Assembly (NCBI RefSeq): GCF_000715075.1
Contig: NC_134085.1
Location: 150,998,178-151,062,177, forward strand
Direction: 5' to 3'
Length of the DNA: 64,000 nt
From: Nicotiana tabacum
Taxonomy: Eukaryota; Streptophyta; Magnoliopsida; Solanales; Solanaceae
Shown here: positions 35,243 through 45,630 of the stretch, piece by piece
How the letters are laid out: every line of letters starts with the position of its first letter
Position numbering within the stretch: the first letter of the stretch is position 1
Translations under genes and position numbers: made by a program
The notes under the pieces: generated by a model
Databases searched by the model: none
What the model was told of the DNA's origin: nothing
What the model saw: only the letters and a program-made list of their open reading frames with translations

Positions 35243-37172
35243 CTAAACCACTGGCCTTGCGCTCACTGTCTTTTCTTTGACCTTGGCTTCCGTAGAATGG
35301 ATCACCATAACCGTCTGAGAGGGTTTTTTAGGCTCTGTCCCCTTATGTATCAGTTCGATCATATTGGCTTCATAATGCACTGGTAATGGATTTTGATTGA
35401 TGTTTGGGGCCTCTGGAGCCTGTACTTCAATACGGCGATTATCAATGAGTTCTTGTATCGCGTTTTTCAACTTCCAACATTTTTCAGTATCGTGCCCCGG
35501 CATCCCTAAGCAATACTCGCAGCTAATAGAATGGTCCAGGTTTCTGGGAAAGGGGTTTGGTGCTTTGGACTCAATTGGGGTCAACATTCCCAACTGTTTC
35601 AATCTATGGAAGAGAGCGGTGTAAGATTCTCCCAGCGGAGTAAATGTTTTTCTGTTTGGGGCCTTCTTACTTCTAAAAGCTTGGTTTGGGCGGAAGCTGG
35701 TTCCTGGTCTGTTTGCCCTGGGAGGTGGATAGGTGTTTTGTGGGGGTGGATGTGTGTTTTGGGGAGTCGGTGCATGCCATTGTGAGTGCACCGGAGGCTG
35801 AGTGTGGGTCTGGGCGTGGTGGATAGAAAAGTGTGGTTCTGGTGGTGGATAGTAGTGTTGCGGTGGGCCATATGGGGTATATTGGTAGTTTGGGTGGTGG
35901 GGTCTGGGTTGGTTGTAGTAGGGTGGAGGGTTATTGGGCCTGGACCAAGCACTAGCTTCAACCGTAGCAACTTCTTCCTTCTTATTCTTTCCAAGCACAC
36001 CACCAGTACCGCTTTGGATGGCCTGGGTGGTCGCTTTCAATGCCGAGTAGCTCAAGATCTTGTTAGATTTCAATCCCTCCTCAATCATGGCTCCCATCTT
36101 TACCACTTCATTAAATGACTTTCCGACAGATGTCACTAGATGACCAAAATAGGTAGGCTCCAGTGTTTGCAAGAAGTAATCTACCATCTCACTCTCCCTC
36201 ATTAGAGGACCAACCCTTGCTACTTGTTCCCTCCAGCGGAAACCAAACTCTTTAAAACTTTCCCTAGGCTTCTTTTCCAAGCTTCAACAATGACAGACGG
36301 TCAGGGACTATCTCAAGGTTATACTGAAAATGGCCAATGAATGCTTGTGCCAAATCATCCCATGTATACCATCGGCCGGGGTCCTGTCTCGTGTACCATT
36401 CCGGCGCAGACCCGCTCAAGCTTTGACCAAAATAGGCTATCAACAATTCATCCTTTCCCCCAGCACCTCTCATTTTGCTACAAAAGCCACACAGATGGGC
36501 TACTGGGTCACCGTGCCCCTCATACAAGTCAAACTTCGGCATTTTAAAACCCGCAGGCAACTGAACATCGGGGAAAGGGCACAAATCTTTGTATGCAACG
36601 CTGACTTGGTTGCCTAAACCATGCATGTTCCTGAAGGATTGCTCCAGGCTTTTGACTTTACGAATCACTTCCTCCTGTTCTGCATTCTTAACCGGTTTCT
36701 CCACTTCTCCAGGGATTTCAAAATGGGGAGAATAAGTATATGGCTTAGGAGCTTTGAAAGTGGGTTCGGGAGGGTAATATTGGGTGTCGTGAGCTTGGAA
36801 TAGCGGTTCACTGGACGATCTATGTAATGGGGCTGGGGGAGGTGCCACAAAGACTGGAACCATGGGTAGGGGAGGGTTCTGTTTGGGGGGTGGAGCTGGG
36901 GGAGCGTATGAAATGGTACCATAGCCCTGGGCGTGATAGGGGAAGGCTGAAGATGCGTGGGGAGTGGTGGGCTCCTGAGCCTGAGCCAGAGGTGGGATGT
37001 AAGATGGATTAGCGGGATATAGTGGTGCCGGATGTCCCTGAGACCATGCCCGATGCATTTCAGCCATTTGTGCTTTTAGTTTCCTCATCTCTTCTTTCAT
37101 AGCACCCACATCTGTTACCTCAACTTCATTTGAAGGGTCTATGATGCTGATTTCCGAGTCCTACCCTGTCAT
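35243..37172 (-). pseudogene. gag: Element E gag
   Basis: An ATG at 37172 is followed four codons later by TAG (probably CAG in the parent), then the frame runs on through EVEVTDVGAMKEEM. Next come a short coiled N-terminus, a Pro-rich stretch, and the capsid region (PKFDLYEGHGDPVAHL, EWYTRQDPGRWYTWDDLA). A one-base shift at about 36264-36280 moves reading into the second frame (EKKPRESFKEFGFRWREQ), which carries a Pro/Tyr/His-rich linker and a zinc knuckle CEYCLGMPGHDTEKC. The layout matches Tat/Ogre gag. With two lesions it is not translatable as one protein. Confidence 0.9.
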
Positions 37173-37861
37173 GTTTACTTTATCTTTCGACCGGGTGTTG
37201 TACGGGTGAGTTGCCAGAATTGCCAATCAACTAACCACCTGCCTGGAAATTCACACATTTAGACAACCACTTTGTTAGCGATTAAGTTTTAACAGATTTG
37301 ACAACCGTACGTTGGCATGAATGCACTTATGCAGTTAATCATTGCTATTATGCATTTGCTCGATTGCATGCGTCATCCTGGCATTTCGTTCTTTGTTTTT
37401 CTTTACCCTTCTTTCAAATTCCTCACCTTATCCCTCTCTTGTGCTCTTTCCTTTCTTCTTATTTCATTTTCTTTTGTGTTTCCGCTCATTTCTTGCTTTC
37501 TCTTTCTCTTTTTGTTTTTCCGCTCTCTTCTTTCCTTCTCTCTTTTTTCCGCTCCCTTATTTTCTCTCTCTCTTTCTTATGTTTTGCTGTTACGATTACG
37601 ATCGAATCCTATGAAGATTGCCTACGTATCATGACCCCGCACGAATCAGACCAAGCGTAGTTCGTGAAAAATAAATGCAACAATGACAGGTGGAAATAAG
37701 AATAAAATTTTTTGAAAATTTCATTTTTCATTACTAAAACAAACTATTACAAACTAAACATTCTCCGGAATGAAACTAACATACGCAAAATAAAAACACA
37801 GACTCTAAGATAATGGACAGTTGAAAGACAGACTCAAAAGGTAGAAAACTACAAACATGGC
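37173..37861 (-). other. Element E spacer between ORF1 and gag
   Basis: Noncoding. It contains a long pyrimidine-rich block on the plus strand (about 37380-37600, purine-rich in the element's sense) and hairpin copy 3. The plus-strand frames of Phe/Leu/Ser repeats in it are artefacts of the pyrimidine bias. Confidence 0.75.
37622..37660 (-). ncRNA. Two-stem hairpin motif, copy 3 (E, ORF1-gag spacer)
   Basis: Outer CTACGT (37622-37627) pairs with GCGTAG (37655-37660). Inner TCATG (37629-37633) faces CACGA (37640-37644); on the minus strand this is a complete stem with one G-T wobble. Its counterpart in F (49241-49279) has the fully paired TCATG/CATGA. Confidence 0.6.
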
Positions 37862-38908
37862 CTATGCATACTCTAGTGCTTCAAACTTAGGTATCCGCGG
37901 GGCGTCGTTCGGCCTCGCCGCGGACCTAGGATCCAAATCCCTTTCAAGCTGCTCTAATTCATTCATGGTTCGTTTCACATAGATCATCACTGCAGAGATA
38001 AAAGTAGTAGGGGTCATGTCTTTACAAACCCGGCATCTCCTGAAAATGGCATGAGCAATGGATCTAATCCTGTCTTTTGTTTGCTTCTTTTCTATAAGCA
38101 ATCGTCTTATCTGATCATTGCATTTCTTTAAAGATCGGGAGTCCTGCAGGTGTTGATCTTGCAACTGCTGCACTTTTACCTCCATTTTGGCCAATAAGTC
38201 ATAACAATGTCCACTTTCAATTCCAAAATCTCTAGCTTGCCTAACCATTTTACCCTCAAGAGCAGCCACTTTTCTCTTTAAATCGACAATAATTTTCTCA
38301 TGGTCCCTTTTCAACTGATTCAAGTACTGGCAACGCTCCTCTGTTCTGGTAGCCCACTGTGCTTTAAGCTCTGCCATGATATTTCGGATTTATCTAATTC
38401 ATCCCGCCATTCCCTGACTTCGTTTTCTAATCTTTTTATCAATTGCTCAACGGATCGGTTCCTTGGTTGCTTATCGACGATTATCTTCAATTGCCGGATT
38501 TGGGCACTAAGCACTTCGTTTTCTCGAGCCAGTCTGTTCTTTTCACCTTGATCTACGGCAACCTGTACACTGTTCTCGAATTTTAGACTCTCAACTTGCT
38601 GCTTCAATTTACCAATCTCAACTCGATAGCCTTCTTTCTTTGCTAACCAGTCCTATTGCTCTTGGGACGACTTGGCGAAATCTTCGAGATGAGGTCTTTT
38701 AGCCGGTCTCCCACACGCCACGTCACCTCTGAACCAATCATGATACCCCGGGGCAACTTCCCCTTTAGCCCTATCTGACACACAAGTGTTCGCCATCAAA
38801 TGTTGACACTCACTCCAGATTTGGCGAACCTCTTCTTCGGGGAACCGACCGTCAGGACTAATTTCGACCACTTGGGTACTCAGATCTTCATCTGTCGGTA
38901 CTACTTGA
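37862..38908 (-). pseudogene. Element E ORF1, C-terminal part
   Basis: This continues the frame that starts at 56521 and was split by element F at the CTTGA target. Minus-strand reading gives VEISPDGRFPEEEVRQIW, then a TAG at about 38653, then a long Glu/Lys/Leu-rich segment with heptad-like spacing (coiled coil). A one-base shift near 38380 links to a last frame of 171 residues ending at 37862. ORF1 upstream of gag is a known feature of Ogre elements; its function is unknown. The coiled coil suggests multimerisation, which is inference. Confidence 0.8.
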
Positions 38909-41900
38909 TGTCACACCTCCTTTTTCCGTCCCCGCGAGGGGTGAAGGAGTTTTTTCCAATTAAAGGACAATCGAAACGGGATTTGTTTATTTATTTCAGA
39001 GTCGCCACTTGGGAGATTTAGGGTGTCCCAAGTCACCAATTTAATCCCGAATCGAGGAAAAGAATGACTCCATATTACAGTCCGCGAACCAGAAATCCGG
39101 ATAAGGAATTCTGTTAACCCGGGAGAAGGTGTTAGGCATTCCCGAGTTCCGTGGTTCTAGCACGGTCGCTCAACTGTCATATTCGGCTTATTTATCTGAT
39201 TTTATACAATTATGCGCTCATGTGCAAGTTTTAACTCTTTAACGCTTTTATTATTATATTTTAAAAGAATATGAACATCGTTTAAAAATATGTCTTTGGA
39301 TTGCGTCACATGAAATGCACCCGCGATCCGGAACGCATTTTTATTCAATGTTTTGGGATTTGGATTTGAGTCGCATAAATGCGCGCCCGAGTATAAGAAG
39401 GTAAGATTATTAAAATGCGCGCCTAAAGCAATTAGCGTATTATTATTTCTGGGTAAGGACGTGGAATTTTGCCAAAACGGCTCATCCCAAAGTCTAAGTA
39501 ATTTTAATTAAACATTTATCGAGGGCCCCGCAATTTGTGTGATTTATTAGGCGAGGCTCATCTCATTTATTTTAAAAGGATAATCCTAAAGTGCCTACAT
39601 TTTTTCTATTAAAATTGTCTCTACAAAATGAAATAGAAAAAGGTCTTAATTTATTTACATGCTTGAGTTGTTATATTTGGGTTTCGAATATGATTCATAA
39701 ATTCTAAAAATGATGCAAGCGGGGCAATCTGTTGCCAGTGCGGGCCCAGGCTCAACGTGTATGGCATAAACTGGACCTGGGCCATCTTATTCACATGTTA
39801 CTACCTAGTTACATTATACTAGGCATGTTCACAGTTTGTCAAATTAAAAAAAAACTTAGCAATCTAATTTTAATTCTAAACCATTTACATGCTGAAATTA
39901 ACCAATAGTATTTAACTAAACAACATTCCTACAAGTTCCTAAATGGTCTATTCGTTTGATGAAATAACGTGCTTTTTGAGACATGGTAATCATCCAACAA
40001 TAACGAATTAACTAGACGGAGTTACTACACCATTTATTTATTTTTAGGCAATATATAGATAGTTCGTCTATTAAGCTATCGTCAGATGTTCCACTATATA
40101 TATTAACAGCTACATGATTCTGATTAGAGTAAGCTAAATAATTTATATATACAAATAAAATTCAGAATATAATTAAAATAAATTTAGAACTTCAACTCTT
40201 CATTTTTGTATTCATGCTTCATGTTTCAATTTACAATAATCAGCGTGTCAGTTGTGTACCTGATATTGGAAGCAAAAGAAAAGGGAGATCAACAGAAATT
40301 CAGTAGCATACAATAGCAGCAACTCCCTGCAACCATCAATGAGAAACCAGTGAAGGATTTTAAAACTCAAGATAAAAATCCAGAAACACCAGCAACAATC
40401 AACGGACAGAAGCCAAGGGAATCTTTTCAGATTTGAAAGACTAATTAATGTTCAACCCTTAATTTCTAAATCCGTATATCAGAATATTTAAATTGTATAT
40501 CAGGTGTATACTATTCTTCTCTTGAATTTCCAGAATGTTTTTCTTTTTATTTTTGGAGTCTTAGTATTTTCGGAATTTTTCCCTCTCTTAAAATTCAACT
40601 CCCTTTTTTTCTCTCTCTTCCTTCTTTTCTCTGTCTCTTTTTTCTGTCTGATCAAGTTTTTCTATTTATCCCCATCTTTCAGCATTTTTTAAACATAAAA
40701 CTCACTATCTTCCCACTCAACCCCCTTTTAATCGCACTACTTAATGTTTTGTCCCCCACTACATTAAACAAATATATCAACTCCACCCCATTACATCTTG
40801 TCCCCCATGCTTAACATAAAAAAAAAATATTATTCCCCCACTAATTTATGTCTTGTCCTCCATTATATTAAACAATTGTTCAAATGTTTAATTCCAAAAA
40901 TACCCCTCCGACCTTACTGAAATTACCAATTTACCCCTGAACGTACTGCAAATTACCAAACTACCCCCATCAGCTATAACCAATTCACCTAATCAATTTC
41001 AACCAAAATACAGCAAATAAGACCAATTTCTAAATAATTTTCAACAACAAATTCAAACTAAATGATGAACAACAAAGAAACAACTAAAGTTATTTTGATT
41101 GAACAATATTTTTTAACAACAAACAAACCTACTTTCAGATTCAACAACAACAACAACAAACAAGTATATTCAGATTTCTAAATTCAATAATCATTTGAAC
41201 TTAAAATTAAATCTAACAACATTACAACCAATAATTTCTATATTAATCTAAACAAGATCATGAAACAAACTGAAGAAATAATCTAAAATGATAATCAACA
41301 AACAAGAAGATCAAACTTATACTAATTTCGGATTCAAGAACAATAAAACAAAGTATGGACATAAATGAAAAGTTTTATTCAAATTCGAATTAAACTCGAA
41401 TTAAGCTTAAACAAAACAAATAAACATATTCAAATCACTAAACTTCAAATAATCAATTGATCTTTTTAAATTAATTCCAACAAAATTATAACAAAGATAC
41501 ATTGAATCAAAAAATTAAAAACCAAAACATAACTTCACATTAAATCACTGAATTAAAAACGAACTTCAAACAAAATGAACACGAATTAAATTTATATTAA
41601 ACAACAAACAACTCAAGCGATTTAAACTAACACTCTTCTATATTAAATTTAAATCCTTTTAAATTAATAAAACAAACTGAAAATAATTAATTGAATCTTC
41701 AACTTAAATCTAGCAACATTAAAATTAAGCTAATCAATTTCTACCTAAAAATAAACAAGAAAAATGAATGAAAACAAACTGAAAAAAAAAACGATGAACA
41801 TGAAATTAATATCAAACATAATTGATTTCAAATCCTAAAAATATCAAACAAATTACGGACGGGAACGAAACTTAAACCAACTAACCGGATCGGAATGATG

Positions 41901-43120
41901 ATGAACTCGAATGAAAACAAATCTGCCCGGAAACAAATATCGCACCAAAATAACTCGACGCCGAAGATGACCCGAATAAGAAGCAACTGAAGGTCACAGT
42001 CGCGTGCTACAGGCTGGACGGAGTAGCAGCAATCCACAGCTGGAAGATGCATCCATGGCAACAGCGACGCGAAGGAGAAAAAGAAGCAACAAGCAGCAGT
42101 GAAGGAGGAGAATCAGCAGCGGGCAATAGTGATGGATGTCGTTGGTTGTTTGGATGATTTCGACGTGAGTATGGCTGGTTGCTGCTGGGTTGTCGTGAGG
42201 ACGATGAAGCCACGAGAGGGGGGGTTCAGCCATGGCAGCTGGAGTTATCGTGGTCGATGAGTTGAGTCGAGGAAGAAGAAGACGCAGCGAGGGGTGGCTG
42301 TTTGGATGTGCAGGAGCAGAAGCCATGGTTGGAGGGGCATGAAGGAGCAGAAGCCATGGTTGCTTTGGGTCATTCATGGCTGTCGTTGGACGATGGTGGA
42401 GCAGGAGTTCATGCTGTGCATGTGTGTGTGTGTTGAAGTAGAAGAGGCGGGGGAGAAGGGAAGCCATGGTTGGAGCTCGGAGGTTTTGAGAAGATGAAGA
42501 GAAAGAGAGGGGGCGGGTAGTGTAGGTTTAGTTTTAGGGGTTTTTGGAGTGGAAAATGAAAAATTGGAAGATGGGGGTGGGTCTTTGGGGTTATGGACTG
42601 GGTTGACCCGGTTTGAAATGGACCGGGTCGTAGGGAAGGTTGGGTATTTTTTGGGCCTGTGGCTTGAATTTGAAGAAGAGCCCAATTCCGATTCTCTTTA
42701 TATTTTTTGCTCTATTTTCTTCTACTTTCTAATTAATAAAACTAAAATTCTAAATTAAGTTATAAACTAAATTAACTTATCAAAAATACTAAATAATTCC
42801 CAATAACTATTATCGCACATTTAAATAGCAATTAACGATAAAATCGCACAATTTAGACGTTAAATGCTAAAATGCAACATACATTATTTTTTTTATGATT
42901 TTCTAATTTTTTGTAAAACAAACTTAAATAAATACTAAATGAAAATGTGACATATTTTATATTTTTATTAATTTAAACGAATAAACATGCACAGACTAAA
43001 ATACAAATAATTATACAAAAATACCACAAAAATTCAAAAAATTGCACACCAAAGAAAAATTGTTTTATTTTGAATTTTTTGGGAGTAATTCTTTCATAGG
43101 GCAAAAATCACGTGCTTACA
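38909..43120 (-). mobile_element. Element F 3' LTR
   Basis: 4,212 bp, starting TGTCACACC and ending GTGCTTACA. It lies next to the PPT 43121-43135 (minus strand GCAAAGAGGGGCAGC). On the minus strand a TATAAAG is at 42696-42702, about 420 bp from the 5' edge, followed by a GC-richer leader with CAG/CTG-rich runs (about 42000-42500). Open frames there (42007-42685 minus, 42294-42497 plus) are compositional. Confidence 0.93.
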
Positions 43121-43135
43121 GCTGCCCCTCTTTGC
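43121..43135 (-). other. Element F polypurine tract
   Basis: The minus strand reads GCAAAGAGGGGCAGC against the LTR start TGTAAGCACG. It matches E's tract at 28617-28631 except for the last base. Confidence 0.88.
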
Positions 43136-43251
43136 CCGAAGACACGAAGGGTTTTCGTGCAAAGATAAAGTGAGCGATTTTTGCCCATCCGAGTACTCCG
43201 TGTGAAGCATTTTTTTGAAAGATTTGACCGAACCTTTGCTTCAGAGGTTTC

Positions 43252-43291
43252 CTACATATCCTGGGCTAAAACAGGAATCAGGTCAATGTAG
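43252..43291 (-). ncRNA. Two-stem hairpin motif, copy 4 (F, next to PPT)
   Basis: Outer CTACAT (43252-43257) pairs perfectly with ATGTAG (43286-43291). Inner TCCTG (43259-43263) pairs with CAGGA (43272-43276). It is the positional counterpart of copy 1. Confidence 0.6.
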
Positions 43292-43782
43292 TTCGGGAAG
43301 TTTTGGTAGCTGGGACTACCATGGGACTGCAATGTTACTGCTGTTGCATGCTACTTTTACTTGTTTGCTGACCTCCTTATTACACCATGCTTAAAAGAAA
43401 AATCAAGAAGTTAGGCTAGACTACGGATTACAAGATCCCATCTATCTTCCATTTGTTCTTGATGCCTTGCTTTCTTGTCGGCTTGCGTCGATTCCGGTGC
43501 TTCATTCTTCCGAGAACTGACGGGGGTGACACCGACCTTTTGCTACTCTGAATACCTATTCTCACTGTCTGGTTCGGTCCGCTGGAGATATGGCTTTCTT
43601 CATTTAAGCTTTGTTATGCTGGGCATAATTCAATGTTCATAGGCCGCTTCTTTCAAGTCCCTTTGACTCATGAGCTTGATTTTGCGCTGGGATCTCTTGT
43701 TGCAACCTTCCTCTTTCCGGTGCTGGGGATTTTTATTATTTCCCGCTGGGGATTCCTGTTGGATTCTTCTGCTTTACTGACT

Positions 43783-44700
43783 TGCAATGTATTCCTCTAT
43801 TATATGGGTGGGCTCCCAACTTCAACCAACAACTTTGAAAATAAATTCGTCATTCCTCTCTTCAGGCGGGCTCCTGACTTCATCAACAACTTTGAAAAAT
43901 AAAATGCCTTTCCTTTCTTCAGGCGGGCTCCTGACCTCAACAACAACTTTGAAAATAAAGCGCCATTCCTTTCTTCAGGTGGGCTCCTGACCTCAACAAC
44001 AACTTTGAAAATAAAATGTCATTCCTTTCTTTAGGCTGGTGTGATTTCAACAACTTTTAAAAATAAAACGCCTTTCCTCTCTTCAGGCGGGCTCCTGACT
44101 TCATCAACAACTTTGAAAAATAAAATGTCTTTCCTTTCTTCAGGCGGGCTCCTGACCTCAACAACAACTTTGAAAATAAAGCGCCATTCCTTTCTTCAGG
44201 CGGGCTCCTGACCTCAACAACAACTTTGAAAATAAAATGCCATTCCTTTCTTTAGGCTGGCGTGATTTCAACAACTTTTAAAAATAAAACGCCTTTCTTC
44301 TCTTCAGGCGGGCTCCTGACCTCAACAAAACTTTGAAAATAAAATGCCATTCCTTTCTTTAGGCTGGCGAGATTTCAACAACTTTTAAAAATAAAACGCC
44401 TTTCCTTTCTTCAGGCGGGGCTCCTGACTTCAACAACAACTTTGAAAATAAAATGTCATTCCTTTCTTTAGGCTAGCGAGATTTCAACAACTTTGAAAAA
44501 TAAATGCCTTTCCTTTCTTCAGGCGGGCTCCTCACTTCAACAACTTTGAAAAATAAAATGCCATTCCTTTCTTCAGGCTGGCGAGATTTCAACAACTTTT
44601 AAAAATAAAACGCGTTTCCTTTCTTCAGGCGGGCTCCTGACTTCAACAACAACTTTGAAAAATAAACGCCTTTCCTCTCTTCAGGCGGGCTCCTGATTTC
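43783..44700. repeat. Mini-hairpin tandem array in F 3' UTR
   Basis: Units of about 58-60 bp carry TCAGGCGGGCTCCTGA (stem TCAGG/CCTGA, loop CGGGCT) followed by a TTCAACAACAACTTTGAAAATAAA-like stretch (broken here by variation). Some units alternate with a second type containing TTTAGGCTGGCG, giving a higher-order pattern. The first unit (43805-43818) reads TGGG-TGGGCT-CCCA, so both stem arms changed in concert. Confidence 0.9.
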
Positions 44701-44710
44701 AACAACACAC

Positions 44711-44890
44711 AATATCCTATTCGAGGGCGGATGAACCCAACATATCCTATTTTGAGGGCGGATGAACCCAAAATATCCTATTCGAGGGCGGATGAACCCA
44801 AAATATCCTATTCGAGGGCGGATGAACCCAAAATATCCTATTCGAGGGTGGATGAACCCAAAATATCCTATTCGAGGGCGGATGAACCCA
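44711..44890. repeat. 30-bp tandem repeat, six units
   Basis: The unit reads AATATCCTATTCGAGGGCGG plus ATGAACCCAA. The units are nearly identical and abut directly. It lies between the two mini-hairpin arrays of element F. Confidence 0.9.
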
Positions 44891-45630
44891 ACTAGGAAGT
44901 GCGTCTCCTACGAGTAAAACTTGTATGAACCAAAATCAGGAAGTGCGTCTCCTAAATCAAAATATAACCTGAAAGACCCAGCCTAGGAAGTGCATTCAAT
45001 GATTCAAACTAGGAAGCGTGTCTCCTACAAATGAACTTAAATGAACCAGACTAGGAAGTGCATCTCCTAGGGGTGAAACTTCAATGATTCAACTAGGAAG
45101 TGCGTCTCCTACAAACTTAATTTAGGAAGTGCGTCTCCTATCCATGAAATTAAACTTAGGAAGTGCGTCTCTTATGGGTAAAATAACTCAGGAAGTGCGT
45201 CTCCTATGGGGTAAAAGTAAACTTAGGAAGTGCGTATCCTATGGGGTAAAAGTAAACTTAGGAAGTGCGTCTCCTGGGGTAAGATAAACTTAGGAAGTGC
45301 GTCTCCTATGCATGAAATCTTAATTTGGGAAGTGCGTCTCCTATGCATGAAATTAAACTTAGGAAGTGCGTCTCCTATGGGTAAAAATAACTCAAGAAGT
45401 GCGTCTCCTATGGGAAAAATAACTTAGGAAGTGCATCTCCTAGGGTAAAAATAAACTTTTAGGAAGTGCGTCTCCTATGGGTAAAACCTTAATGATTTTG
45501 AACTAGGAAGTGCATCTCCTATGCCTGAAAATAAACATAGGAAGTGCGTCTCCTATTGTTAAAACTAAACTTAGGAAGTGCGTCTCCTATTGGTAAAACT
45601 AAACTTAGGAAGTGCGTCTCCTATGCGTGA
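44891..45630. repeat. TAGGA/TCCTA mini-hairpin array, about 21 units
   Basis: The core TAGGAAGTGCGTCTCCTA recurs every 25-47 bp with variable A-rich links. Each core is an inverted repeat, TAGGA-AGTGCGTC-TCCTA. The array is noncoding on both strands; the short plus-strand frame 45230-45427 is a by-product. Confidence 0.88.

Noticed and set aside
35396..36118. Plus-strand frames rich in Gly, Trp and Val opposite gag
   Set aside because: They mirror the Pro/His/Tyr-rich linker of gag on the minus strand and have no independent support.
42007..42685. Frames in F's LTRs (also 54387-55069)
   Set aside because: They look conserved between 42 kb and 54 kb only because the two LTRs are copies. The 5'-most ATG lies upstream of the expected transcription start.
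44711..44890. Regular 30-bp repeats suggesting a CRISPR array
   Set aside because: The units abut without unique spacers, the setting is a plant retrotransposon UTR, and no cas-like genes exist. They are ordinary tandem repeats.
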